Shown here piece after piece: positions 22,421 to 32,800 of a stretch of DNA of 64,000 bases; position 1 is the first letter of the stretch; every line of letters starts with the position of its first letter. Both the position numbers and the translations under genes were made by a program. Where the stretch lies: positions 33,019,212 through 33,083,211 of the forward strand of contig OY282609.1 of NCBI GenBank assembly GCA_958298945.1, given 5' to 3'. Source of the DNA: Atherix ibis (taxonomy: Eukaryota; Arthropoda; Insecta; Diptera; Athericidae). The notes beneath the pieces were generated by a model that was not told the DNA's origin, ran no database searches, and saw nothing but the letters and a program-made list of their open reading frames with translations.

Positions 22421-22779
22421 AACCACAATTAGCTGGTTACCAAAAATAACACCAACCAAGGCCGTAAAAAAAAAATTAACAATAACCCACCGGGATACCA
22501 AAAACAATTAAAAGTAATAATAATAATAGGTCAGTTCTTAAAAGTCTTTTCCTTAAAGTCCTAGAAGAAATTGGCATATTCTTGAGACTTAATATGCATT
22601 TTTAAATAATAAATGAATCAAAATTCAGTCTTTTAGACTGAATAATATAAACAATCAACTATGGGAGCAATTTCTTTTTGAAGGCTTCTCTTCTTTGCAT
22701 AAAAATGAACATCGGAATTTGATCAAAATTTGGAAGAAGTTGGGGGCTATTCTGCCGCTACGATAACCTGTCACTCAAA

Positions 22780-23030
22780 TTTTTTTTATAAAGAATTCCT
22801 TGAGAGTCATAGAAAAAGAGTTCTTGCATCAGATCGGACATTGCAGAGAAGCTGAAGGCAATTCTAGGTGAAAAGCCTTCGAGCACTGCTACGAAGACTG
22901 AAAACAACGCTTCGTCTTCATGCCACAGGGAATTACATTACAGGGAATAACATCGGTGTATAAAAATCAAATAATATTATTGGAAAAAATAATCAGTCTC
23001 ATTATAAGTGCCGTATGTCGATGAAAGTTC
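22780..23030. mobile_element. Possible LTR-like fragment
   Basis: This stretch has a TATA-like GTGTATAAAAATC near 22955, and blocks TCAGATCGGACATTGCAGAG and CACTGCTACGAAGACTG. It ends in AATCAGTCTCATTATAAGTG. A similar succession of blocks in the same order occurs at 46010-46270. Both lie beside LTR-retrotransposon-like coding remnants, so they may be LTR remains of one family. No terminal dinucleotides or target duplications support this firmly. Confidence 0.4.
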
Positions 23031-23061
23031 TTGTAATATCGACGACACGGAACACAATGTA

Positions 23062-24194
23062 CTGGGTTGTTCGGAAAGTAATTTCGTTTTTTTTTATATA
23101 AAAATTAAAGACGATTTTCAACGCCCATAAAATTTTTGTTCTTTGCTGGTAAAAAACTGATCCAAGTGATTTTTGACCGCCTCATTTAAATTTCATGTTT
23201 TACCGTCTAAATTTTTTTGTGAAGACCGGAACATATGATAATTGGATAGTGCTAGGTCTGGAGAGTATGGTGGGTGTGGCAGTATATCCTATCCAAGCTC
23301 TAAAAGCTTTTGCCGAGTGGTCAAACTTATATGTGGTTTCGTATTATTATGTTGGAACACTATAACTTTCCTATTGACCAATTCTGACCTTTTATCTTTA
23401 AAATTTATCCAACTGATGACAGTACACTTCAGAATTGATCGTTGTGTTGCTCGGTCGAAGCTCGAAATAAATAATTTCTTTGACATCCCACCAAACAGAT
23501 AGCATAACCTTTTTTTGATGAATATTGGCTTTCGAAGTGCTTTGATCCGCTTCATCTTTTCTACTCCAGCATCTTTTGCGTTTAACATTATTGTAGACAA
23601 TCTATTTCTCATCCCTAGTAATGATATGCTTCAAAAATGTATCATTTTCTTGGCGTTTGAGAAGCAAATCATAAACGTCAATGTGACAGCACAAACTTTT
23701 TCTGTAAGAAGATGAGGAACCCATATTTCGAGCTTTGAGTTAAAACCTAGCCGTTTAAAAAATGATCATGAACGGTTGTATTCGATAAATTTAATCTCTC
23801 AGCGATTAATGCCTTTATTATGTCTTCATCAGTTTCAACTGGCCTTCCAGAACGTGGTGCATCTTAGAGATCAAAATTGCCAGATCGAAGTTTTGCAAAC
23901 CAGTTTTGGCACTGGCGCTCATTTAACACATCGGATAATTTTTTTCTTGCTTGAACAGCATTTTTATCTTTTCTATAGTAAAAAAGTAAATTAAGCCCAA
24001 AATGCAGTTATTTAAAAGTGTATCAACCAAAAACTACTGCGCAAAATCAATCGAATTTGTTCACAAGCAAGCCTTGCTACGTCAGCTGTCAAAAAATACA
24101 TATGATTATGCAGCTTAAGTGTGAAGTTGATTATGAAAAAATACAATTAAGTCCTCTGTTGGGTAAAAATGAGTTTACTTTCTTGACAACCCAA
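23062..24194 (-). mobile_element. Family C mariner, copy C2
   Basis: The left end CTGGGTTGTTCGGAAAGTAA starts at 23062 after TA, and the right end TTGACAACCCAA finishes at 24194 before TA. The coding strand is minus. The transposase C-terminal tail is deleted just inside the left end (the GQYLIE region is absent). The 5' segment holding the start codon is deleted as in copy C1, so C1 and C2 are sister copies of an already defective source. Confidence 0.92.
23130..24000 (-). pseudogene. Family C mariner transposase, broken
   Basis: Frames read DVL-type helix-turn-helix remnants near 23910-23980, then the RSALIRF complement strand of the KRIKALRKP segment. A 107-codon open piece (23289-23612) covers the second catalytic region with FQHNNTKPHISLTTRQKL, in which the usual aspartate of QHDN is replaced by asparagine. 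The loss of this aspartate alone would abolish catalysis. The start codon and the C-terminus are deleted. Confidence 0.8.
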
Positions 24195-24196
24195 TA

Positions 24197-26536
24197 ATTA
24201 AAAAAACCCTAAAAATATCATTTGTTTCAACAAAAAGCTACAAAATAAGGGAGGAATGTCTTATATTTTTGTACGCCAAGTCAGTGCTATATGTTCAAGA
24301 AAGTCTTTAAATTTTTATTAATTTTATGTAAGTTAATTACATGAAATTATGGTTGTTTCATAGATAAAAATCTCCTAATTAAATTTCAATTATCAACCCT
24401 TGTACGTAATATTGGAAAATATTTATGTATATCATACAAAAATTGATCAAACGATTTTTTAAGCGTCACAGTGACGCTTTAATAATAATAAAATGTTTAT
24501 AAGGGCTTAGAAAATAAAACATGACCTTTTTATTTAATGTATTTTTGTAAAATCTTTGATTTTGAACTTCGAAAGGATTATTTTAAATTAACAGGGTCTC
24601 TACCTTAACATTACAAAAATGCACGTATAAATTGATTTCGATTTTATAAGATTTAAAAATAATATTAAAAATTTGGTTGGGAAGATTTGTTTTGTGTGCA
24701 ATGATTAAAATCAATAAAATGTTGCCAAATAGTTTCTAATTTAAATAAATAAAATTTTCTTCAATTAAAAAAATAATTAAAAACGGAAGAGACTTTCTCA
24801 TATTATACAATACAAGTAGAGTAGCGTTTGAAAAACATTTTGTATCGTCTTTTCTTACAGTTTACAGTATAAAAACATGAAATAATCCATTTATTTGCTG
24901 GAGAATATTAGATGGTTCGGAAATTGAATCAATCTGAAACGAGTCGTGTACGAGTACATCTGGTACACCATTACTCCATGTCACCCACCAGGACAACATT
25001 AAACAATTTGTTGAAATGGACGTTTATGCAAATTATCATTTAGCATAGTACACAGCCGAGAGCAATGTGATAATACACCACAATCTCCTCGTCTGTTCCT
25101 TCAATCTAACTTTAATGTAAACACATTTAAGTATGGAGCTTTTATCGTTCATTCATTGTGCTGGGCTTTCAGTCAACCCTTATATGTGTATATAGTACTT
25201 CTTCAAAGCATTTAAACACTAAATGACTTATTGACGTAACATTTACTCGTACATGCAAACTTGTAATATGATAAGTGGTTTATAGTGCTTGGTAGTCGGT
25301 CTGTGATTATTCTTTCCATAGAGCACCTGGTTCTCTAATTCGACTATAGTGACTAACAAAATAGTGTAAAATTCAAAATTATTGAGAAACTATATTATTT
25401 AGTCAATTGTTTCGGTGTAGTCTATTCTCCTAACTAGCATTTTAAATCAGTCAGTACTCCCAAGTGGCATTTTAAATCAAGACCTCTTACTAATAATTAT
25501 CGTATTAAATTTGATTTATTATATTGTATATAGGAATTTTGTTTTGATTTTAATTTAATAGTTGTTTAGTATATACAACATTGTTCGATATTAGACTGGA
25601 CTTGATGATTGGAATATTTATTTTCACCCTTATTTTCTTATAAAGTATCTAAGTTTTATTGCCAATAAGGTATTTTTTTGTTGTTGGAAAATTCTCATTT
25701 TTATAAGATTTTACATAAAAAATCACTGCGACTAGAGTGCTTTTATGAATTAGAATGCCATAAGCAGATTTAGGGCCATTAGCAGATTTAAGGTAAGTCG
25801 AGTTAAGCATGAGAAGTTTTCGATCGTGGAATTTCGGAAGCATACTGAACCTTAACTTGCCTCTATAAGTCCCGTTAAAAAATCTTATTTATAATGGCCT
25901 TTGTTTCCTCCCAAGTCATTCTTATAATAATCTTTTTAAAAAAATTATATCCACCACTTACTCAAAAATAAATTCGTCACCCACTTCTCTAATGATATCT
26001 GAGTTGGGAAGAGATCCTTCCACTATTCCGTTGAATCTTCAAACTTCCCTTCTACACCCAGATTGGAAACCGTGCTTAGGATCGTAATTGAGCATGTCTG
26101 CATCACTCAGCAAGGTACCTATTGACATTGTGAACTTGAGCGACCTGCTAACAAAATGACACTTTTATCACTCACCATGCGTAAGTAAAAAGACTAGACC
26201 AACGGTTAAAGAATTCTGTCCACACATGGGCCAAATACATCGTCAAAACCCATCTACTCTACAAATCATTCCAAAATTCTAGCCAAGAAAACTTTTCACA
26301 ATCCGAATAGGTCATACAACGCTTAGTCATGATTTCTTCTTTTGTAACCATGTCCGCCCTTCATTGGATTCCTTCAATTATGCTCTGTTTTGAACATTAT
26401 TAAACATTTTAATATGCTCTTTAAAAATTTAACAATTTCAGACTTTTTTCTCCAACTAACTATCGATCAGTTGTTTATGATCGTGGCGCTACGGAATGGC
26501 TTCTGGCTCTTGTCTCAGAGAACTTACATACAAATA
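24197..26536. other. Long non-coding stretch, nothing recognised
   Basis: More than 2 kb of mostly AT-rich sequence without recognised genes. A less AT-rich part at 25980-26340 gave no convincing protein similarity. The small direct repeat GCATTTTAAATCA at 25437 and 25468 is unremarkable. Confidence 0.45.
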
Positions 26537-27409
26537 TGGGGTTTTCCAAAAAGAGTGATATGATTTCTTTTTTTAATAAAATACACTAATTGTTAAGGAA
26601 ATTCAAATGTTTTTTATTTAATATGAAGTACAATCGATACAATTAAGTTCTAAATAAAAATTCATTCAAATGACCTCCACGACTTCTTGTGCAGGAACGA
26701 ATTTGATGAACCCAATTTTCGAGCACTTTTTTCACTAAATCAAGTCGTATGTCATGTACAGGACGTTCAATATTGACTTCTAAAGCTTGAAGAGACTCTG
26801 GTATATTGCTAAAGACCAATGAATTCAAATAATCCCACAAGAAATAGTCTAATGGTGTTAAATCACAACTTCTTGGAGGCCATTAAATGTCACAATTTCT
26901 TGAAATAATCGGAGTTTCAATCTTTTCTCGAAATAATTCGGTTGTTGCACGTGCTGTGTGGCATGTAGCCCCGTCTTGTTGGAACCAGATGTTGTCAAGA
27001 TCAACTTCTTCCAATTTCGGCCATAAAAGTTTGTTATCATCGATCTATACCGCTCTCCATTGACAGTAACGCTGTTACCAACTTCATTTTGAAAGAAGTA
27101 CGGACCGATGATTCCACCAGACCGAAAACCACACCAAACTGTAAATTTAGGTGAATGTAATGGGTGTTCATGAATAATTTGTGGATTTTCTTCGTACCAG
27201 AATCGACAGTTTTGTTTATTTACCGCACCACTTACATGAAAGTGAGCGCACGAAAAGTTGCAATTGGAGAACGATTATTTTGATAATAAAATTGAATAAT
27301 TTGTAAACGTTGTTCTTGCGTATATCTCTCCATGATAAAATTGTAGACATTACTGAATACAATGAAAAAAAAGACAAATCATGACTTATTACAAATGGCC
27401 GAAACCCTA
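26537..27409 (-). mobile_element. Family D element (DD41D type), copy D2
   Basis: The left end TGGGGTTTTCC at 26537 and the right end GAAACCCTA at 27409 are imperfect inverted repeats. Their inner parts also match (GTGATATGATTTCTTTTTTT on the left, and the complement of AAAGACAAATCATGACTTAT on the right), and each is flanked by TA. The coding strand is minus. At 873 bp it is shorter than a full element because the N-terminal half of the transposase is partly deleted. Confidence 0.85.
26643..27333 (-). pseudogene. DD41D transposase, broken
   Basis: The start at 27333 gives MERYTQEQRLQIIQFYYQNN, typical of the DUF4817 N-terminus. After RATFRAL a deletion removes the second helix-turn-helix and the first catalytic aspartate and jumps to HFHVSGAVNKQNCRFW. 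Then come GGIIGPYFFQNEVGNSVTVN and, after a frameshift, WFQQDGATCHTARATTELF. An in-frame stop precedes WPPRSCDLTPLDYFLWDY. Counting from the aspartate of QDGAT to that of PLDYF gives 41 intervening residues, hence DD41D. The C-terminus SRGGHLNEFLFRT ends at 26643. Confidence 0.88.
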
Positions 27410-27930
27410 TATAATCACAAACTAAATCCTGTTCACACAATATCCATTACTTAGTTGATAAATACTGACTTCATGATCATTATTAGGCTTAGTCTTTTAA
27501 GGCTTTTCAAACAGACTCATTCTCATCCATGCGGTCCGAGTATCTTCGCAATTAAAATTTATCAAGAACCTAACGCTTCGGCTAACATGGATCCTTGTTA
27601 TTCGAAAATCATTCATCTTTATGGATCATCATGAAAAAACCACATTTAATTATTATTAAAATCTTTCTCATAATATAATTCAGCTCTTATACACAAAAGA
27701 ATGTTTTAATTTTTTATATTTTACTTTAAAAAAATTCAATATTTTAATTTTTATCTGAGTTTTTCTCTATCTTTGAATAAAAAACGACCGACCATTGTTA
27801 GAGAGTAAGTTATCCATTTTGTTGATGGAGTTGGCAGTCAGCTTTTCTGCTAACTCTTCCATGTTTGAAATAATTTCAAAAAATGTAAAAGTTGGCAGAG
27901 AAGTTGATTATCAACTTCATCAATAAAATA
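27410..27930. other. Non-coding stretch, nothing recognised
   Basis: AT-rich sequence between two family D copies, with no coding signal. Confidence 0.4.
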
Positions 27931-28007
27931 AAGGGTGTCCCAAAGTTCACATAAGAAGGAAATAACTGATGCCAAAAATTGAATTGTTTGTCGGGATGTA
28001 TGGCATA

Positions 28008-28985
28008 TCAGGTGTATACGCTTAAATCCGCTGTTTTTTAGTCAAAAATCACATGTTTTTTTCATAGAAAGCAAAAACAAATTTATTCAAAGTATACATT
28101 TGCCCATCTCCGGTTGGAAGATACCACGCCAAAAAAATCGACGAAAACAGGTGGTAGTCGGAAAGGGCCAGATCTGGTGAATAAACGGGGTGGAGTAGCA
28201 CCTCCCAGTTGAGTGTCTCTAAGTATTTTCGGACCATTTTTGACGTGTGCGATGGTGCTTTGTCGTAGAGGAAAATCAACTTGTCATGTCATTGTTGATA
28301 ATCCGTCCTTTTTTCACGCAGATCAGTTGTTGGTGGTAGCGGTGAGCATTGACAGTTTCACCTGATTTCAACATCTCATAGTAGACAATACCCTGCTGAT
28401 CCCACCAAACGCACAGCATCGTCTTCCGTCCGAAGCGATTTGGTTTTGGGGAAGATATTTAGGATTCTCGAAATATATCCACTTTTCATCGCCTGTAAAA
28501 ATTCGATACAGGAACGACTTTCTTTTTTGTCTGGCGAGCAAGATTTCTCATGTGTTTTGGCGTCGCTCCATCTGACTATCTTTCAATTCATGCGGCACCT
28601 ATTTTCCGATTTTTCTATCTTCCCCATGGCACGCAGACGCATAGAAATGGCTAGTTGAGTAACACCCAATTGCTCCGCGGACACTTTGTTTCCGATAAAG
28701 CACTGTCACCATAGACCTCCATAAGCGTTCGATGCGATTCGGCAGTCGATTTCTTCGAATTGAAGCAGAAAAGCAGAGCTTCCCGCATATGCCTTTTCTG
28801 GCACAAAACTAGACATGATTACCAAAGGAAAAATGTATGTTGTTGTACGAAATTGCTGACAATGTGCACTGATTAATGTTAACAGATGTCAAACTCATAA
28901 AAAAAGTACGGCGTGCCTATGGTAAATTAATACGCTCACTTACGCCATCTATGACCAAACAGCGGATTTAAGCTTATACATCTAG
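28008..28985 (-). mobile_element. Family A mariner (Mos1-like), copy A2, nested in D3
   Basis: It starts TCAGGTGTATACGCTTAAAT at 28008 and ends GCTTATACATCTAG at 28985, with TA duplicated at 28006-28007 and 28986-28987. The coding strand is minus. At 978 bp it has lost about 300 bp of coding sequence. Confidence 0.93.
28083..28816 (-). pseudogene. Mos1-like mariner transposase, broken
   Basis: The start at 28816 gives MSSF. The N-terminal KKSTAESHRT helix is readable to about 28690. A deletion then removes the rest of the first DNA-binding segment and much of the second. VPHELKDSQME, the TGDEKW block (about 28485) and the conserved CVWWDQQGIVYYE segment (28370-28415) follow. The last piece, 28049-28279, has FLYDKAPSHTSKMV, where the HDNAPSH motif keeps the aspartate but loses asparagine. 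YSPDLALSDYHLFSS then runs into another deletion that removes the KWLDEWF region. Confidence 0.85.
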
Positions 28986-29794
28986 TATGTTACGGTTTTG
29001 TTGAAACCACATGTCGTCCACATCCATATCTTGCAATTTAGCCATAAAAAACTGATCATATCATGATGGCGAGCAAAAGTAACTCTTATTGACTACCAGC
29101 TGCATTTTCAAAGAAGAATGGTCAATGGTCTGATGATGCCTACAGTTCTAAATCCGCGCCATAAACAGTAACACGTTGTTGCTAAACCCCAAATGCGGTT
29201 TAGCAACCCAAATGCGACAATTTTGTCGATATATCAAGCCATCAAGATGAAAATGAGTCTTATCGCTGAAGATGATTTTGTTCGAAAGATCAGCATCCAG
29301 TTGTTGCTCTCTAAGCCATTCAGCAAACTCCTTTTCTGTGCATGGTCAGTAGACCTCAATTCTTGAGACAATTGAACTTTGTAAGCATGAAGATACAAAT
29401 CTTTCGTGAGAAAGTGCTGTAGAGAGTTTCTTGAAATGACCGCGGTGGTCGAATTGATATTCCTGGACTCTCAGCAACACTCTCACGAGCTGCTTTGATA
29501 TTTTTTTAGTGAACGCCTTGTAAAATGAAGGTCAGAGTGTTTAAGATCACTAATTGATCCAGTTTACGTAAATTTTTCAGCTACTCTCTTCACAGTTGAT
29601 GATGTTAAATCACTATTCGAATATTGTAACTGCCAAACCTTGATTATTTTTTAAATATCGCTCAACAATGAAAACGCGTTGTTTTAATAATTCTGAACTA
29701 TCAGCTGTCACGCTGTTTTTTTTCGGTTGGCAACACTTTACCGCACAAATGGCCCAAAATTGAAATCTTGTGTGAATTTTTGGGCTACCCTATA

Positions 29795-31356
29795 TATATT
29801 TAGAATGAAATAAAAACTATATAAATCTACTATGCAGCTTGTGTGTATAGAATAAATTTTGCATAGATTAAAATTATTGTTTGTATTTGAAAATATCACA
29901 ATGAGTACTGAATCTAGTTTTACTTCACAATGAGTACTGAAACGACTATATGGGGACGCTGTAGGAAAAATGTAATAAAGTAAACGAAAAATATAAAAAG
30001 TTTACAAAACGCTCATCCTTCTACGGAAGAAGGATAGAATAAACTTACTATTAACGATGGGACTTTTTCCTTCTTCATTTAGTTTTTAAATTTTTTAAAT
30101 AACTTTAACTATGAGTACACGTATGAATAGGGACACGTTTCGACTTCGACACAAATATCCTTAATAGCAATGGTATATAGTTGCCTGCGTCAATGACAAT
30201 CCTTTTCTGGTACTGCTATATAGGCGAAATAGTCGTCATAGATGCCGTCATTACCATCGCCATCCTAATGGTCATGAATAGTTCATGTCATTTGTGGGAC
30301 AAGGTTGAATTTCTTCAATCTTGTATATTTCTCAACTTATTCGTATACACATCACGAGCACGCATTGGAGTTTCTATATTGGAGCTTTCATCAAGTAATT
30401 TTGGATTCTCATCTTTTTTCCACATTACAAAAGGACGAGTACTTGGGCTTGTGATATTGTCAAAAGAAGAGTAGGAGCTAGGAGCAATCACAATAATACT
30501 GTCAACAATTTATTCCTCCTTCTTTCTACCCAACAACCATATTCTATGCATATTCATTCACATTTGTAAACAATTTGTAGAACTTCGTTTAGAAAAATAT
30601 TATTTCTTTTCTGTTACATATTTTCAAACATTTAATCTTAATTTTTTTATTGCTCTCCTGTGCTATGTGATATTATAAAACTTAAAAAATACGAGATGCA
30701 CATTGTAATATGATTTTCTTCAAACAATTATTCATCCTGTATTCAACCGAAGTATCGTGATTATTTTGCAATCGGGAATCAACTGGAAATTTTGTCCACA
30801 ATACTGATTGCTATGGGAAATAATAAAGATTTCAATAAACTGAATAAAATTTTTTGGAGAAATTTATCGTCTAAACAATATTTTTTTGTCTTTTCATTTG
30901 TTGATAAGAAAAAACTATTCCCTTTTAATCTTTTTTTTTAATTGTAAATGTAATTCACTTGAAATTGAATAAGTTTTTTGTTATTTTTAATCATGCAAAT
31001 AAGTGCTATCTACTAACGAAGAAGAAGCCTTTAAATATTTGGTAAATTTGTGTAGTTCTTAAAATTTTACGAAAATTTTTTGATAAACATTTTCTTGATT
31101 AAATATTTGATACACTACACTTGTCTGAGAGTCGCAGGAACATTTTTATATTTAAAGATGCAGAGAAAACTCCTGCTCCTGCAATGTCTATCTGTATTTC
31201 TAAAGACGATTCCTCCTGGCCGGCCCCGTGTTCCCACTCATTCCTACTTGGAATTTTACAGTCTCCAAGTCCATTATTGTGTGAATTTATTTGTTGATCT
31301 AAAATATCTTTGCATGCCCGAAACGATGTTAAGAGTAGAAGATGCAGCATGGTCTG
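29795..31356. other. Non-coding stretch, nothing recognised
   Basis: I see no gene. Open frames at 30181-30474 and 31080-31373 lack resemblance to any family. A short hairpin lies near 30015-30037 (ATCCTTCT ... AGAAGGAT), and TCACAATGAGTACTGAA occurs twice near 29898 and 29928. Confidence 0.45.
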
Positions 31357-31358
31357 TA

Positions 31359-32251
31359 CAAGGTCTGTTTTAAAAAAATATCGCGAATTTTGAGTTTTTT
31401 TTCAAAAACTATTCATTTATTCATGAATATCTATTTTGTCCCCTTCAAAGTGATCCACACCAGATATTATACACTTGTGTCAAAGTTTTTGCCAATCCTC
31501 GAAGCACTTCAAAAAATCATTTTTTGTGATCTTGTTCAGCTCCTCCCCCGATGCCGTCTTTATCTTCACTGTAAACAAAAACTTCACATTCGACCGAACT
31601 TGGCGAGCTTTGTGATCTTGTTCGGCTTCTCCTTCGATGCCGAAGAAAACTGTAAACAAAACCTTCACATTCGACCCAATTTTTTCGGTCTTGGCTCGTG
31701 CGGCAGCTTCCATTGGGATGATTGAGCTTTGGTTTCCACGTTATAACCATAAACCCATGATTCGTGCAAATTTGGGTCATCGCGGACAGAGTCCAATAGC
31801 TCTTTAGCAATGTTAATGCGATGCTGTTTTTGGTCGAAATTGAGCAATTTTGGTACGAATTTCGCGGCGACCCGTCTCACGACCAAATCATTGGTATAAA
31901 TCGAATGGCACGATTCAATCGATATATTTAAGTCCTCAGCAACTCCTCTAACGGTGATTCGACGATTGGGCAATACTATTTTCTTACGCGTCCGCGATAT
32001 TAATTTTCTTTTTCACATAAAATTTGATACAGATTCTTTGACCCATTTTTTGGAATTGGCAAAAATCGAAGAGGAGCCAAAACACGTGCAAGCAAAGCAA
32101 CTGTCAAAAATTAACTGAACATTCAAAATGGCCGAACTTGTCGACATAAGTGAGAGACACGAGTACCAATGTAACGCCACAAAAATCGGAAATTTGAATA
32201 TACGTAACCCGCGGAAATTCAAAATTCGTGATACTTTTTGAACAGACCTCG
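31359..32251 (-). mobile_element. Family B mariner, copy B6
   Basis: The left end CAAGGTCTGTTTTAAAAAAA begins at 31359 and the right end TTTTTGAACAGACCTCG ends at 32251, both flanked by TA. The coding strand is minus. A locally duplicated segment lies at about 31530-31680: GTGATCTTGTTC, then GCCG, CTGTAAACAAAA and CTTCACATTCGACC occur twice. It joins the C-terminal coding part to the NVKVLLTVFF part, and the region carrying the second and third aspartates is deleted. Confidence 0.9.
31417..32046 (-). pseudogene. Family B mariner transposase, broken
   Basis: The start at 32046 reads MGQRICIKFYVKKKI, with the usual aspartate at position 2 changed to glycine. Most of the first helix-turn-helix is deleted. 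The second is present (RRITVRGVAEDLNISIES), followed by FVPKLLNFDQKQHRINIAKELLD. The first catalytic block is missing: NLHESWVYGYN lacks the ITGDE residues. The rest is a duplicated mix of NVKVLFTVFF and ASGEELNKITKNDFLKCFEDW. All three catalytic aspartates are absent. Confidence 0.85.
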
Positions 32252-32253
32252 TA

Positions 32254-32479
32254 TATGCACACTAATCTCTGGACTTTCTTCGGAATATTTTATGTAGGTA
32301 CTTTTATCCAGATCAAAGCATCATATTTGTATACATTTTATATATTAAATAAAAACACACTTAAAATTCAACTTAACAAAATTTCAATATGCTCAGAGTT
32401 TGGTACGTAACCACTTCGTGGAGAATGGCGTTTTCGAAACTCTTTGACTGTGGCTAGTTATTTGATCTAAATTTGCAAA
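32254..32479. other. Non-coding stretch, nothing recognised
   Basis: Short unassigned sequence between copy B6 and the dispersed repeat that follows. Confidence 0.4.
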
Positions 32480-32800
32480 ATAAATAACAAACTAAAAAAA
32501 AAAAACAATTCCATTTAATATCAGAATATTGTTAAAAACATTAGTATGGACTAAAATTAAAATTTGCAAATAAAAATAGATAATCAATTAAAGTTTTGAA
32601 ATTATGAACAGATATCAGTGGGATGGGGTTATGTCTGCACGAAAAAATTCTACACTTAAATATGCACATTGTTCGATTTGTCGCAGCTAGGAAAAAATAT
32701 GGCAACATTTAGGAAAATATCATATATCGAAAGAGCTTATCCAGTCACATTATTTAATCTAAAGTTCTTTCCTAATCGCTGAACAAAATTATATATTACA
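32480..32800. repeat. Dispersed repeat, paralogue of 53082-53400
   Basis: Ordered blocks are shared with 53082-53400: ACAAACTAAAAA, ATTTAATATCA, AAAAATAGATAAT, AATTCTACACTT, AATATGCAC and TTGTTCGATTT. Further shared blocks are CGAAAGAGC, then CCAGT and TTATTTAATCTAA. The two are clearly diverged. There are no inverted ends or coding frame. Both copies lie just downstream of a family B mariner, which may be chance or a shared insertion context. Confidence 0.7.

Larger units (their letters stand above)
27931..29792 (-). mobile_element. Family D element, copy D3, split by a family A mariner
   Basis: The left terminus AAGGGTGTCCCAAAGTTCAC (27931) and right terminus GTGAATTTTTGGGCTACCC (to 29792) are clear inverted repeats beside TA. 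The coding strand is minus. The family A copy at 28008-28985 divides it inside the second catalytic block: WFQQ with a decayed GAT lies to the right of the insert, and CHTSRQTIQFL to the left. Without the insert D3 is about 885 bp. The first catalytic region, with SDKTHFHLDG near 29250, is readable. The third catalytic region is absent, so D3 had lost it before family A inserted. Confidence 0.85.

Noticed and set aside
30181..30474. 97-codon plus-strand open frame
   Set aside because: No family resemblance, no splice or promoter context and atypical composition; treated as a chance frame.
31080..31373. Overlapping open frames on both strands near the left end of copy B6
   Set aside because: No recognisable protein; the plus frame runs into a mariner end.
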